From Amanita rubescens (Eukaryota > Basidiomycota > Agaricomycetes > Agaricales > Amanitaceae), in NCBI GenBank assembly GCA_015039365.1, contig WION01000531.1, forward strand, positions 1 through 36,494: DNA of 36,494 bases, given 5' to 3'. Position 1 is the first letter of the stretch. Each line of letters opens with the position of its first letter. Shown one piece after another: positions 20,401 to 32,379 of this stretch. The translations under genes were made by a program, and so were the position numbers. The notes under the pieces are model-generated. The model searched no databases. It was not told where the DNA came from and worked only from the letters and a program-made list of their open reading frames with translations.

Positions 20401-21785
20401 ACATGGCCCAGCCAGAAGGTTTCGTTGTAAAAGGACAAGAATCTAAAGTATATAGGCTGAGGAAAGCCATATATGGATTGAAACAGGCATCATATGCCTG
20501 GAATAAACAAGCTGATAAATCGTTGAAATCCTTACATTTTGAACAATGCTTGTCTGATTCTGGTGTTTACGTTTGTAAAGGCAAGAATACAATCACGATA
20601 TGCATATTGTATGTCGATGATATACTCTTTATGGGAAACGATGATTCTACCATCACAACCATTAAAAAGAAATTTATGGAGATGTGGGAATGTCGTGATC
20701 TAGGAAAGATCAAAGAGTATTTATGAATCCAAGTCAATTACAACCGTGATTTAGGATTCTTAGTCATAGATCAAGGTCCATATGCCTTGAAGGTTGTTAA
20801 GCGATTTGGACTTGAAGATTGCAAGTCTGTACGCACACCGTTACCTGCTGGATATGCTCCTATAAAGAATGAAGGAGAATGCACATCACAGGAACATTCT
20901 TATTATCAACAGATAATAGGATCCCTTCTATATCTCGCCTTAGGAACTTGGCCTGATATAATTTATGCAGTAATTTTGATGTCCCAATTTTCATCAAACC
21001 TGTCCCAAGAACATATTCAAAAAGCCTTGTATATTGTCAAATACATTGCTCACACCTTAAACGTCAAAATCGTTTATAGCACCAAAGGCAATAATAAATT
21101 TAGAGCCTACGCTGACGCTGACTGGGCCGCTGATCGTAATACACGATGATCTATAAACGGTTATGTCTTAATGTTAGCTGGTGGTGCGGTGGCTTGGACG
21201 AGTAGAAAACAAAAGACTGTAGCTCTATCTTCGACTGAAGCAGAGTACAGATCTTTATCAGATGCTGCATGACAAATTGCATGGGTTGAGAATCTATTTT
21301 ACGAAATAGGTGCACCCATTAAAAGCATCTTACTTAGTGTAGATAACCAAGGCGCTATATTTTGGGCACAAAATCCTGCACAAGAACATTGTTCTAAACA
21401 TATCGATATTTGCTATCATTTCGTTCATGAGTTGATCGAGACTAAAAAGGTAGTCCTCAAATATATACCAACCAATGAGCAAAACGCAGATCTCATGACT
21501 AAGAATTTATCCTTTGAAAAGGTCAAGTTCTTTAGAGAACGATTGGGACTTTCTTTAGAGGAATATCCAACTTCAACAAATTCTTTAATCAAAAGACCGA
21601 ATAAATTAGAGTCTGAAGAAATCCGTGATTTGACGAAATTAATTCTTGACTGGCAAGATCTTGAATTAGATGGAATTGATCGTCTATCACACAAGGAGTT
21701 GATGAAACTTCTTGATGGTCTTATTGATCAATTTGAATCGGATATAGATCCCTTCTATGATGAAAACATTATAGACTTTAAATAA
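17448..21785 (+). pseudogene. pol: Copia pol: protease, integrase, reverse transcriptase, RNase H
   Basis: Same frame as gag without any frameshift to the TAA at 21783-21785. The protease site is WMCDSGASDHF. Integrase has the zinc site WHKRFGH...CEGCLKGK and the D,D-E core HMDLMT, RSDRGGEF, NGCVERMNQ. Reverse transcriptase shows LDVKTAFLYGDLDEDIYM and the YVDD box (about 20610). RNase H shows AYADADWA, STEAEYRS and HIDICYHF. Seven TGA codons interrupt pol (starting 19128, 19221, 19299, 20304, 20724, 21147, 21270), mostly at sites where Arg is expected from the family, such as before ILLATS and after SDAA. In HIDICYHFVHE the usual HIDIRYHFVRE has Cys and His for Arg, which are single CpG transitions. 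A long acidic/Arg-rich linker separates integrase and reverse transcriptase. Confidence 0.9.
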
Positions 21786-21807
21786 AGGATATCTAAGCGA
21801 AGGGGTG

Positions 21808-22151
21808 TGTTAAATATAGAAATATATTTATAGAATGATTAACTACTGATTGACTACAATCAATGTTACTCATATCGCTCAAGTCATCCTTTATGTATGA
21901 CATAGAGATGACATCATAATGACTTCATTATGATATCATAGTGACATCATGATAGACTCATGATCACACCTTATGGTGTGCTTAGCACGCCATATCTTCC
22001 CATCTATACTATACACTTACACATATGTAGACACATATTTGTTCTCTCTTAGTATATAAACCTGTCTTATATCATAGAATAGGACAATCCATTCTCTTCC
22101 TCTTACTATCACTACTACGCTGAAGGGTAGTGCTAAGACTATATTGCAATA
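21808..22151 (+). repeat. Candidate Copia 3' LTR
   Basis: It begins TGTTAAATATAG right after a purine-rich tract following the pol stop. It holds ATGACATCAT-type palindromes and a TATA box (AGTATATAAACC, about 22050), followed by a pyrimidine-rich initiator-like stretch. The right end is not defined by a second copy in the window, so the boundary is an estimate. Alternatively it is an intergenic promoter for the ORF at 22173. Confidence 0.45.
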
Positions 22152-22172
22152 GGTAAGCTATTGCACCTGCTC

Positions 22173-22856
22173 ATGCTGTGGACACGCTCTCGCGTAGACC
22201 TGTCTTCTTCGTCACCCGAAAATCCGACATGCCGCACTATCTTTCATCTGCACGGACCTGATCCCTCAGCTGAACGATTAGTGTCGTTCGAACCGAATAA
22301 TCTAGCCTTCGACAGAGAAGATGTTCCTGGAACACAAGGCTGTTACATATGCGGAGGCCCGCATCATACTACCGAACATCATAGATGACGAGAAATACGT
22401 CGAAACCCAATGCATGAAGAGACCCCTCCTCCCACTTACCCGGATGCTGTAACGCAGCCACCGCCCATACCATTTGAACGAATTCCTGAACAATGTGTTA
22501 CTACCGCATTGCCCGCTACTAGTATTGATTCCGCCCAACTCGAACAAGGCGAACCTTCCCCGCTTATCGAAAGAAGACGACAAGGAACAAATACTCGTCC
22601 CCCAGGTAATCGTTTTACCACCACTACCACCGGACCCCCACCATCACAACAAAACCTTGGAAATCGCTGAGGTCAATCCACACGAGGACAGTCTACACAA
22701 CCCGTCACCACTATGACCACCTCGAATACACGAGAAGAGCGACCGACTCTTCAAGAACGTCTTACTGACAACTGCCGCCACTGCCGTCACCCCTGGCAAG
22801 GAAACGAAGACCCTTATACCTATGACAGCGACGCCGAACATAATCGTGACACATAG
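22173..22856 (+). pseudogene. Zinc-knuckle-like ORF after Copia pol; function unknown
   Basis: From ATG 22173 the frame reads to a TAG at 22854-22856, broken only by TGA at 22386-22388 and 22668-22670 (both beside Arg-rich sequence, likely CGA). Residues about 57-70 show CYICGGPHHTTEHH, i.e. C-X2-C-X4-H-X4-H, a zinc knuckle with His for the last Cys. The remainder is Pro/Thr/Arg-rich, with a second cysteine pair near the end (CRHC). It looks like the nucleic-acid-binding C terminus of a Gag protein on its own. It sits between a probable Copia 3' LTR and another LTR, so it could be a Gag remnant of a second retroelement or a separate Copia ORF supplying the missing knuckle. Confidence 0.5.
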
Positions 22857-22913
22857 TCATGAGTTATTTCAATATTCGGTGAATATTGGACTTCGTATGT
22901 AGGAGAAGGGCTA

Positions 22914-23311
22914 TGTTACAAATGTACGTCATGGCCTATCTTATCATTTTCGTCATCCCTCCTACATCATTGATTGCATATGCATTCCTTCTGGAACATT
23001 CATCGTTTATCATATGCTATTCCATTTTATCACATGCATGTCGATTATCACATGTAAACCGTTTCATTATCACATGCATTCCTACCTACTATATTTGCAT
23101 ATATACCTTGTACTATATAAACTACGCAAATATACGACTAGACCTCAGTCTAGTTTTAACAGTCAAAATCTGTCTTGTTATCGTCTAAGCTCCCTTGAGG
23201 ACTTATCTGATAACACCCCTATTCTTTGAACGTTCTTAAGTGCCGGAACTCCCTTGAGGAACCTATGGTACCTGATAGGCTTGACTTATCAGTGAACGAA
23301 CAAACGTAACA
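22914..23311 (+). repeat. LTR (398 bp), probably a 3' LTR
   Basis: Termini TGTTACAAATG and AAACGTAACA form TGTTAC/GTAACA inverted ends. The sequence before it (TAGGAGAAGGGCTA) is PPT-like. A TATA box (TACTATATAAAC, about 23110) precedes a palindromic GACTAGACCTCAGTCTAG. A related fragment lies at 1797-1906. CTCCCTTGAGGA occurs twice, at about 23190 and 23249. Its partner 5' LTR is not in the window. Confidence 0.65.
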
Positions 23312-24268
23312 ACCGTAACCATGGCTGGTCACAGAAATTTCCAGAAATGGAAAAAACTGGACTGGACCACTTATGACCGGTCTTTTGCACTCATTTACAG
23401 TCTGTGACCCATAAAATGTTCCCACAATCACGTCAAAAAAAAATTTATCAAATTTGGCCCAGAAATGACTGAGATATACCCAAATCTTGCTTTGAAGGTA
23501 ACTTGGCCAAGACATGCCCAATTTGAATGTTGTTGAGGGGAAATATAGAAGTAAATTGTCATGTGACATGATGACTAGTTATATTACTAGTAGGTACAGC
23601 AGGTTAGAGGCATTGGGGAATGTCAGATGTCTAGATGCAGTTATGGTCAGTCAAATATAGTTTTTGAAGATAACTTGGTCAAAACATGGCCAATTTGGAC
23701 AAATTGTTTTTCTTTGCAAGGGTAGTATAGGATACATTGTCATATGACAATTGTTGGTCTACATCAGTCACAGCATTTTTGACACTTTTCAATGACCATC
23801 ATGAATGAGTCAGGTAACCATTCAAATCCAGCATACTCAGTAGCATAACAGAAGTTCAATCCTTGGATGTGAGGCTGTGTACACCTTTACAATGCTCCCA
23901 CAACCATGACAAAAAAAAGGATCATCAACTTTGGCCCATAAATGACTAAGATATACCCAAATCATGCTGCTCCGCCTATAAAACTTGTTTTGAAGATAAC
24001 TCAGCCAAAACATGACCAATTTGGATAAATTTTTTTTTGTCTTGAAGGGGAAATGTAGGGCTACATTGCTACCTAATTATAACCAGTTCAGGACCGGTCA
24101 TGACCGGTTTTCATTGGTCACAGTATTGTCAACATTTTCAAGGACCGTAACTGATCATTATTCAAAACCAGCAGGACTGTGACTGCTGGTCTTAAAATTG
24201 AAGACCGGTCACAATTCGGTCCAGTCACAGTCCTGTGACCGGTCCTGTGACTGGACCTCTGAACGCTA
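23312..24268. repeat. Degenerate GGTC/GACC-word element
   Basis: Both edges are dense in ACCGGTC, GTGACCGGTC and CCAGTCACAG words. The right edge on the reverse strand reads TAGCGTTCAGAGGTCCAGTC, a hAT-like inverted-repeat style; the matching left end was not found. The interior holds an approximate direct repeat: about 23413-23535 and 23889-24030 share CAAAAAAA, TTGGCCCA, GATATACCCAAATC and CAATTTGGA blocks. No coding frame. Confidence 0.5.
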
Positions 24269-25989
24269 AGCCAGACACACCTCGTTGTCACCGTCCAAGG
24301 GGCCAAGGGGTGCACATGTGGGAACACTGCCTTTTTTGTAATAGTAGTGCATACATATTGTTGTGTCAGTATAAACACTGTAACTGTCATATCCTGTTCC
24401 AGACTCCACCCAAACCCTGGACCCCAGACCCTGATGGACACCTAACCATACCCCATGACCATTCCACACTCATTTCACAACTTGTATCAAGCCTACACCA
24501 AACCCTGAAAACTCCATCACAACTCTGTGCCTTGGACGCCGTACCATCCTTGATATTTCACTAAGTTCCTTTCCACATACTTTCCATATGACACTTCACT
24601 TGTTTCATCCTTTGTTTCACCTTGGGCATCACTGGTATCATTGTCCCTTCATACCATATGCTCAACTCCATTTTCTGTTCCATATCTCCATAGTTTCCTC
24701 ACTTAGCTAGTTCCCATCAGAACACAGCCATAGCTTCCCTTGTTGGACTACGTATACATATAAGGCCTCACTTGTACACATACAGTAGTCCGAATATCAA
24801 CTTGGATTGTGCCCCAACTCACATTGACTCCCTGTCTTTCATCGTCTATGACTCCATCCAGACCACTCGCTCTCCAGACTCCGGTCCCAGACTCCATTTC
24901 CGGACTCCAGAGTCTTCTCCAGAAGTTTAGGCAAGATGCATGTATTGTAGCGTGGTGTAGCTTGCATGCTGAAGCCTAGCCTTTCCCCACTATGTCCTGG
25001 ACTCTGTTATCCTCCATCCTTCCCCATCCATGGCTTAGTTCCCAGGCTCCATCCCAATTAGGATCACCATCCTTACAGTAACTACCCCCAGCCCCACTGT
25101 GAATTAACACTGTAATTGTAAATTCCAACTGATATTGCTACTTATCCACTATGTTAGAATGTAAAAAATGTGACTGGTTTCTGTCAGAATGCACCATGCC
25201 TTGCTCACTGTTAACAACAGTGAGGAGCAACAAATGACAATATCTCCATCAATACTGGCTATTTGTGTGGCACTTTTTTGGTATGTCCCCATTAGGCATA
25301 TAGGAAGGTATTTGGAATGTTAGAATACAAATAGCATGCACCAATCATGCCACAAATAAAAGTGGTGTGCTCACCGTCTGCCATGATGAGCAGCCATATC
25401 TACACCAAAACAAGATCTTCTTGTGGCACTTTTTGTTGATTTGTGATCACACAAAACAAAGATGAACATTGGGAGGGTCTCAACACCTCAATTGGAAAGA
25501 CCCAACATGCAAGAAAGACATTATTACCTTGCTTGAAAGTGCAGGTGGATTCCATAGCCAGATTGGTGGTCAACTGTACATAGGTACAAACAATGGATTT
25601 TTTTTTTCAGCCATGGCCTCCTTGCCAACCATGCATATAAATTGTTGCATTGTGTGCTCCTCAGTGTCCACTGGCTACATACACCTGTATTCTCCCTGCG
25701 CATTCACTGGCAGCACCCACCTTCTCCCTGTGTCTGCCTGATTCACTAGTCAGCCAAACTCAACAGCTAGATATTGATTGATGGCCTGTGCCAGCCGCTC
25801 CTTGACTTCTTACCACAACCATCTTCTGCAAGTTTTGGGGTTTTCTCCCCCGCTGTAACTACAGACGGCTTTTGGTCCACCGTGGTTTCCTGACGCCAAC
25901 TCTGAGTCTTGAGTGGGCAGCTTGTTGCTGTCTGCTAGATGCCCTGCACAATGTCTTGCCGCCTTGCCTAGTTTTTCTAGGTTTTCACG
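24269..25989. other. Non-coding stretch, no gene seen
   Basis: Only short frames without motifs. A CATATAAGGCC TATA-like box (about 24755) and CCAGACTCC repeats (about 24860-24910) are visible. The right part (about 25790-25989) is the left flank of the 9.2-kb unit and is the sequence that joined 35186 onward before insertion. Confidence 0.4.
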
Positions 25990-26216
25990 TCTACGCTTAG
26001 TGTTTAAAAGTCCAGTTCGGTCCGGTTTTTCATGCTATTTTTGGCACAACCAGACCCCGACTGGTTTTTCAGACTTTCCCATTTGGGTGCAACTGGACCA
26101 AAACCGGTGAAAACTGGTCTTGCAGCATTGCCAGCAGGCTGCACAACCAGTTGCAACCGGTTTTCACTCAAAACTGCTTATGTAATAGTGAAAAATCGAA
26201 TTTTAATAATATACAA

Positions 26217-26233
26217 GAGCTGCCTACGCTCTG
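26217..26233 (-). other. Candidate Helitron 3' hairpin
   Basis: AGAGC and GCTCT arms flank a 7-base loop about 20 bases past the RepHel stop. Helitrons end with a short hairpin, but I see no CTRR terminus within the expected distance, so this is tentative. Confidence 0.3.
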
Positions 26234-26252
26234 CTCCAGCATGTAAATATTA

Positions 26253-29200
26253 CTAATGTAAAATTTTTTCGTACGTGATATTTGTTGTTTCATTTGTTGT
26301 TGCCCCGATGGTAACATCGCAGGCTCATCTAACTCTGGATAATACTGTGTACAATTGTCCATGACTGAATACCGGTCGTGTGAGATCGATGCCAACACGA
26401 TCTAATGTCAGTCCTTGGCAACTGTTGAATGTGGTAGCATATGCTGGTGCTAAGGGGAACTGTCATCGTTTTAAGTTATGTTGAGATTTTAGGATGGTTG
26501 TGAATGGAATTCTCGGTATTAATATTTCTTCTTGTCCTATGGAGTTATTTTTTAGCAAACGTGCCGTGATGATTCTTCAACCAAGATTGGTAATGAGTAG
26601 TCGTGCATTTTTTACGAGTTCTTTGTCAATGGAGAGATTCCGTAATAGTCGATAAATACAACCTTCTTTTATTGTGAGAGCATGTGCGGGCATTCCGTCA
26701 GGTGTGTGGGAGGCGACAAAATCCAAATTGATTCACATGGAGAGATTCCTGCATCATTTGCTTCTTCTAATGAATCTGCTGCCAGATATGTTTGTGCATT
26801 CCCATGGCATTGATTTAGTATTTTTTCATTGTACATGTCCACTTGAGCATTTGTTGGAGCTAAAATAGCTCTGTTGACACAAAGGAGAGGTTGAGTTAAT
26901 AATGATGAGGGGAATATTGTGTCAATCAGTTCTTCTACAGATAGGACACAGTTCAATGTGTTTAAAGGTACTTGTTTCAAAACACCATTTCCAATTTGAT
27001 CCAGGAAGTTTGTAAATGTGGGATCATTGCTCTGTCTTATTGGTTGATGTAGAACATGTATGGCAAATTGATGCCAAAGGGAGGAGCTTTTTATTGATGC
27101 ATCAATGATTTGGTTTGGTGTCCCTCTTCGAATGACAGGACATGTTTGACAGAAATCACCTTGTATAATTTTTTTTAGTTTTTTTTTTCTTTCTTTTCAA
27201 CATAATAGTACTAGTCAAACATACCTAAAAGAATAATCAATTTCCCACCAAATGGTTTGTTGCATTTCATTATTTTTCTGCAGACTTCATCCACACAATG
27301 TAATACAACTTTGTTTGCCATTGGTGCCTCATCCCAAACGATTAGTTTGGCTTCTTTAATCAAATTGGATCTGGCTTCATTTCCAGTTAAAGTTGATTCC
27401 AACATTTCATGATTCTCATCAACTGGAATCTAGAAGGCACAATCATATCTTTTACATATGAGATTGATCAGTAATGGGCTTACCTTGAAAGTTGAATGAG
27501 TGGTTTTCCCTCCAGAGGACCAGAATATAATTGAGCAGCAAAAGCAGAAGTTGCTGTGGCAAGCACAATTTGATTTTGAGATCGCAGAAGATCACAAATA
27601 GTGTTGATTAATGTAGTCTTACCACAGCCTGCTTTACCATCAATGAATATGGGGGTTGGAGTTTGACTCTGAAGGTTATCCATAATATGATGGAATACAT
27701 CTTGTTGGTCTTGATTAAATTGGTTTATGTAATATTCTGCACGCCTTCTCCTTTCAATTGTTTCTGGTGCCCATTGTTGGATTTCATGTTCAACTTCATT
27801 TGAATGTTGTTCTACTTGGGGAAGTCCATAGTTTTTTAGTGATTTTCCATGTTCTTCTAATAGACATGATAATGTCAGAAGTGTCATCTTGTGGTCCAGT
27901 TAGATCTTTTTTTCATGAGATGGTGCTCATACTAACATGGGTGGCTATTTCATCATTTCCATTGAGTCGAATCTTGTAATCAAAGATTAGATGTTCTCAA
28001 AAGTTGTCCCATGTTTCTCATGGGCAAGTAATACAATCATTTGTGAGCAAATGGACAAAGAGAAGTTGTAATTCATGAGGAGTTCTCAAGTCCCCAATAG
28101 CTTCTCGCATGGCATGGAAAGCTTCTTTTTCTTCAGCAAAAATTCCTAATTCTGTTGCTAATGACTGAAAATCAGGGAATGTTCTTCCTTCATGTTGAAG
28201 AGCATCTGTAAAGGATCAGGCAGGTTCAACTTGTAAGACAGCTCGGAGATAAAATAGTTCTCCTTGTGATGGTCGAATGGAGCTCAATCGACATAAATGA
28301 TCTCGGTGTTCAATTCGTTTTACAACTTGCATTGGTTCACATTGATTTTGTATTGGAATTTCAGTAAAATATCTTGGCTGACCAATTTTTGATGTATCGA
28401 TCTTCTGAAGACAGAAGATATGAAAATATTGAGTATAAAGAATGTCGTTGAAATGTTTTTGTTGACCATCATGTTCAAAAGTGCCATGTGGCCGGGAGAA
28501 ATAATGTTCTAACATAGACATTGAGTTACAATCAGTGTAATGTCTATGTTGATTGTTGATTGTGAGATGGATAGGCAATGCAGTTACAGCTGGTTCTTTA
28601 TGAGATATGTGGAATCCTAGAATGCGCCATGTAGCTTCACCAGCAGACAGATATTGTGCATTCCAATATTCTTGTATTTCATCAATGGCAGGTTGTCCAT
28701 TGGATGTATGGATATTGTAGGCTGTATGATCTGGGCCTGTGTATTTTGTTCAATATCTGTTCAAAGTAATGATACAAACATTGTTTTTCTTACCTTTGTG
28801 TATGTATTTGAATAAGTATTGGAAAAGATGAGATGTTCCAGCAATCTCAAAATTAATGTGACAATGAAATGAACGAAGTAATGGCAGACAATGTGGAACT
28901 ACCATGCTGTCTTGTTCATGTCTGCGTTGGTATAAGACACGACCATCTGTTTCTACTGTTGTGAAAGGCTGTAGATTTTGTGGGTAATGAAATCGACATG
29001 TTCTTGTTCCATCAACTTGTGTTCTTTGGCAATATTTTGATGGAGGACGGGAAAGTGGAGGATGGTGGTGTGTCATGTACTGTCATACTAAATTTGCATC
29101 TTCTTCATTCTCAGGAATTTCCGCAGAGATAATCTTTATATGATGGGCATGAGGTTATTTTTATTAGTTTCAAACTTCTATTAGTATTAGTTCATACTTA

Positions 29201-30575
29201 CCTTATCAATATCGTCTGGGGTTATACATTCCAGTGGATATTTTATTAAGATGTGAGCATGTGGTAATCCTCTCTTTTGAAATTCGATGACATGTATGAT
29301 GTAAACAGGTCGTCCAACATTTGGGAACATTGTTTTGAGAGTATTCAATAATACTGTTAGTTTCCTTTTGAAGACTCTTGTTACAATGACAGGAACATCA
29401 GAGAAATCCTGTCCTGGTCTGAGTTGTGATGTGATTTCTGGCCATAAAGGATTGCAAGTCATTGTAACAAAAAAAGTGGGAGGGCCATAGCATGCAGCAA
29501 TGGTGAGAGAGTCGGCAATTTGTTCTGATACCCAGCATCGTGAACCTAAGAATGAAGCAGGCAAGTAAACATTTTCAGAATCTGATATGTTGTCACTGTT
29601 CATTAATGATCCATCTTCTTCTTTGACTCAATTTTGATTATTTCGTATGAAATTCAGTCAACAGTCCATTTCACGTGAAAACATGTCAACAATGTATTCA
29701 CCACATAACCGGCCCATTTGTTGAAATCGTTCTTCTCTTAATAAATGGGCATGGTAAAACCATATCTGTGTGGATGAACATTGATCGTCATCTTGTCCTG
29801 TTCTTGAGGTCATATTATTTGATGTTCCCCATCCTAATGAACCATGAGGGAAAAGTAATGGGTAAGCTAATGGCTCCCATAGTCGACTGCTTGTTGGAAT
29901 ATAAAATGATTCATTGGAATTGGTTTGAACGACCATTGTTCATGGTCTTACTTGTGAAACTGTTGTATTATTGTATGAGACTATTGCAGCCATTTCTTGT
30001 GTATTTCCATCAGATAGTGTCAGTTGTGCTCTTGGAATTACATCTGAAGGAAGATTGGATAAGACAGTAAGACTGCGTATGAATGGATTGATGCGGAGCA
30101 AGGCTGTTTTCACAGAAGATATCCATTCCATTGGCAATTGTGATGCCCAATTGGCATGTGGAAGTTCTGTATCCATGAAACCATCATGAAGTAACCAGCG
30201 GATGACAGAATTTGCATGATTGGGTCTGATTCGATGATAAACTTTTCCTTGGATTGCAACAAAGCTGGATGATGCAGATGTGTTAGGAAATGCATGTGTC
30301 ATTTCCAATGATGCGAAGGAGAAAATTAAGTTCAAGATTCAAGAATGTTTTGAGAAATTGGGATGATTGAGAAAAGTTTGAAACTCTGTTGGCAAAGCAG
30401 GTAGAGCAGTCACAGTGTGAAACTTTGATCCTTTAGGGCCACAGCAGAACCCCGCTTTCTCTCCCGTCAACAGAGGGATTTGACACACTGTACATTTGTG
30501 TTGGTGATTAGCACGGATTGCTCCCCATTGAAGGCGACAGTGAGAAATAGGAGCTATTTCCCACTTATTTATTGA
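26253..30575 (-). pseudogene. Helitron RepHel protein (HUH replication initiator plus PIF1-like helicase)
   Basis: In reading order: a Cys-rich start (CTVCQIPLLTGEKAGFCCG), SLEMTHAFPN, the Helitron_like_N region (WEPLAYPLLFPHGSLGWG), then FVTMTCNPLWPEI and the HUH-type segment FQKRGLPHAHILI. A linker and a PIF1 helicase follow, with Walker A GKAGCGKTTL, Walker B VWDEAPMANK, the motif GDFCQTCPVI and the C-terminal [16 protein letters not shown]. Introns are visible near 29140-29196, at the FK/IPV junction (about 27430-27480) and after LIILLG. At least a dozen in-frame TGAs occur (for example 30339, 29940, 29658, 29628, 29083, 28750, 28216, 28018, 27997, 27913, 26325), where Arg fits. About three small frameshifts also occur (near 27895, 27500, 26730). 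In GDFCQTC the usual Arg is Cys. The start exon was not found. It is non-functional. Confidence 0.85.
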
Positions 30576-31017
30576 CTGTAAGTGAAAGTTCAATCAAGGA
30601 AGCAATATTGAACATTATACAAATACAGGATCCATATATTTTTCTTTCTTGAATCTGACAGTTGTACAAATGATGGAGGAAGAAAACAGAACATAGACTA
30701 TTTGGAACTTTTCCAATTCTTTCCTTTAAAGTTTTTCGCCAACAGCATTTCAACATCATTTTCCATAACCGGCGAGGAACCTGATTCAATCAATAGTGGT
30801 TGAAGAAGAAATGCTTCCACTCTCCATCGATCTAGACATATTTGTATCGATCAAGGACGGTTGCTAGGCAACTCAATCAAACATGTGCAAATAGTTCATA
30901 GGCAAACTTATGGACAGGTTTGATTCTGCAGTCTCTTTTGCATTATGTGACTTCTCAGTTCTATATTGCAAGTTCTAATGTCAAAAAAGATTTGAAGACT
31001 TGGAGTAGTAGTACTTA

Positions 31018-31769
31018 CTGTGTTGAAACATAAGCTGAGAACTTCCTTTTCTTTCCATCAGCGTTACGGTCTCGACCATCTTCTATTTGCATGGAAGGAT
31101 TAGGTTGAAGATTGAACAAAATAGATTCCAGAGAAACTCGTAACAGCCCATTATTGGTCTTGGAATGGCAGACACCAAAAAAGTGAATGCAACTTCAAAG
31201 CAAGGGAAGTGTCGTATTCTTCCATCTTCCAGTCCCTGTTTCAAAAAGACATCTATTGAAAGGCTTAGAGTCATGGTAAAAGAGAAATCTATGAAAACAA
31301 CCTACTGGATGGTAGAAAGTTGCTGTGCATCCTGAATGTAGTCCGATACCTGCACGTTTATGAAACGTGTCAATGAAGTTCCATCCTGTTCTTGATTTGG
31401 GTCAGATGAGGAAGTTATGACATGTCCGACTCCCATAACGAATGGATAAAGAATATTTGGAAGATGTTCATCGTAGTTATCATCGTCAGGATGTCCTGGC
31501 ATCGGGCTTACTAATGAAGCCTCCAGTAGTGTCTTGGATCCTACAGCACCTTTTGCAATGACGAAAGCGACTGTGTTGTTGGGAAGAATGGAATAATTTG
31601 CAGATGAACACCAAACTCGTAATTCAGCAGGAATTGGCTTGTCATTTGAACATTGCACTGCGGTCGTATAAAAACAATGATGCCAGACACTACCACCTTG
31701 ACTTTTGGAAGAGGATTCAATGTGACCGTCGGCTAAAGCTAGAAAACCGAGGAAAAAGAAAGAGGACAT
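31018..31769 (-). pseudogene. Helitron-linked ORF, possibly OB-fold-like; function unknown
   Basis: Starts MSSFFFLGFLALADGHIE (ATG 31767-31769). A 53-bp intron (31253-31305, GTAGGT...AATAG) joins STIQ to CLFETGTGRWKN. The second exon then reads IHFFGVCHSKTNNGLLRV and ends DGKKRKFSAYVSTQ at a GTAAGT donor, so more exons may follow. A TGA (31195-31197) interrupts exon 2 where Arg fits. Central features are AFVIAKGAVGSKTLLEAS, ILYPFVMGVGHV and FINVQVSDYIQD. Proteins with this pattern recur in mushroom genomes to my recollection; a beta-rich, perhaps OB-fold, structure is my inference. It lies upstream of RepHel on the same strand, so it may be part of the Helitron or captured cargo. Confidence 0.5.
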
Positions 31770-31799
31770 TTTTCCAGAGGGATTTGCCAAATTCACTGT

Positions 31800-32379
31800 A
31801 TTTAAACTGTATCAAAAAAACAAATGATGTTTGGTTTATATTTCATTTCTCCACCTTTGCTTATAAATGAATAACGGGGAACCAAAATAACATGATCTCA
31901 ATATAAAAAACACAGAAAGGAAATGGACAGAAGGATTAGGACAAGAATCTGAAAAACGATGATAATTTTGAGTGAAACAAAATCTTTTGTGTCAAAAAAT
32001 AGAGATCACCTTTCATTCCTCAAATACCAAAGAATGATTAGAAGTTGAAAGACTTTGCAGGTCAACTGCAAAATAACACTATCAAATCACCATTCAACAG
32101 TATAAAAACTGGTCACTCACTTTCATTGTCAGGCAAGCATGTAAAAATATGTATATGAATAGTACCACAGTGTTGCGACTCCAAAATGACTTTAATGGAT
32201 CTATTTTGAAACATGATGGTGTGAGGATGATAGCTGCAAGACAACGGAAGCAAGGTGACCATCTTAAATGGAGAGTTACTGATTATAAAGACAATAGGTC
32301 TCAATCATGATGTCCAATGACAAAATAGCACCATTGGTCATCTAACAGAACCATATTTAAGTAAGGTCAACCAGAAAGA
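31800..32379. other. Non-coding stretch within the Helitron region
   Basis: AT-rich, with no frame carrying a recognisable motif. Confidence 0.4.

Larger units (their letters stand above)
15419..22151 (+). mobile_element. Ty1/Copia LTR retrotransposon
   Basis: Gag, protease, integrase, reverse transcriptase and RNase H occur in that order, which defines Ty1/Copia (integrase before reverse transcriptase). A purine-rich GCGAAGGGG lies before TGTTAAATATAG, a possible PPT and 3' LTR start at 21808. The 5' LTR was not found, so the left boundary is given as the first associated frame. The right boundary is approximate. Confidence 0.75.

Noticed and set aside
17445..21272. TGA might be a sense codon (Arg) in this organism
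   Set aside because: CGA to TGA is exactly what CpG deamination produces, and Arg to Cys/His changes and CpG-biased LTR differences appear alongside. No known nuclear code reads TGA as Arg.
26180..26240. Helitron CTRR 3' terminus
   Set aside because: A hairpin is present but no CTRR tetranucleotide follows at the usual distance, so the exact end is left open.
29675..30189. Plus-strand ORFs opposite RepHel
   Set aside because: They are shadows of the minus-strand coding frame, which has clear Helitron motifs.
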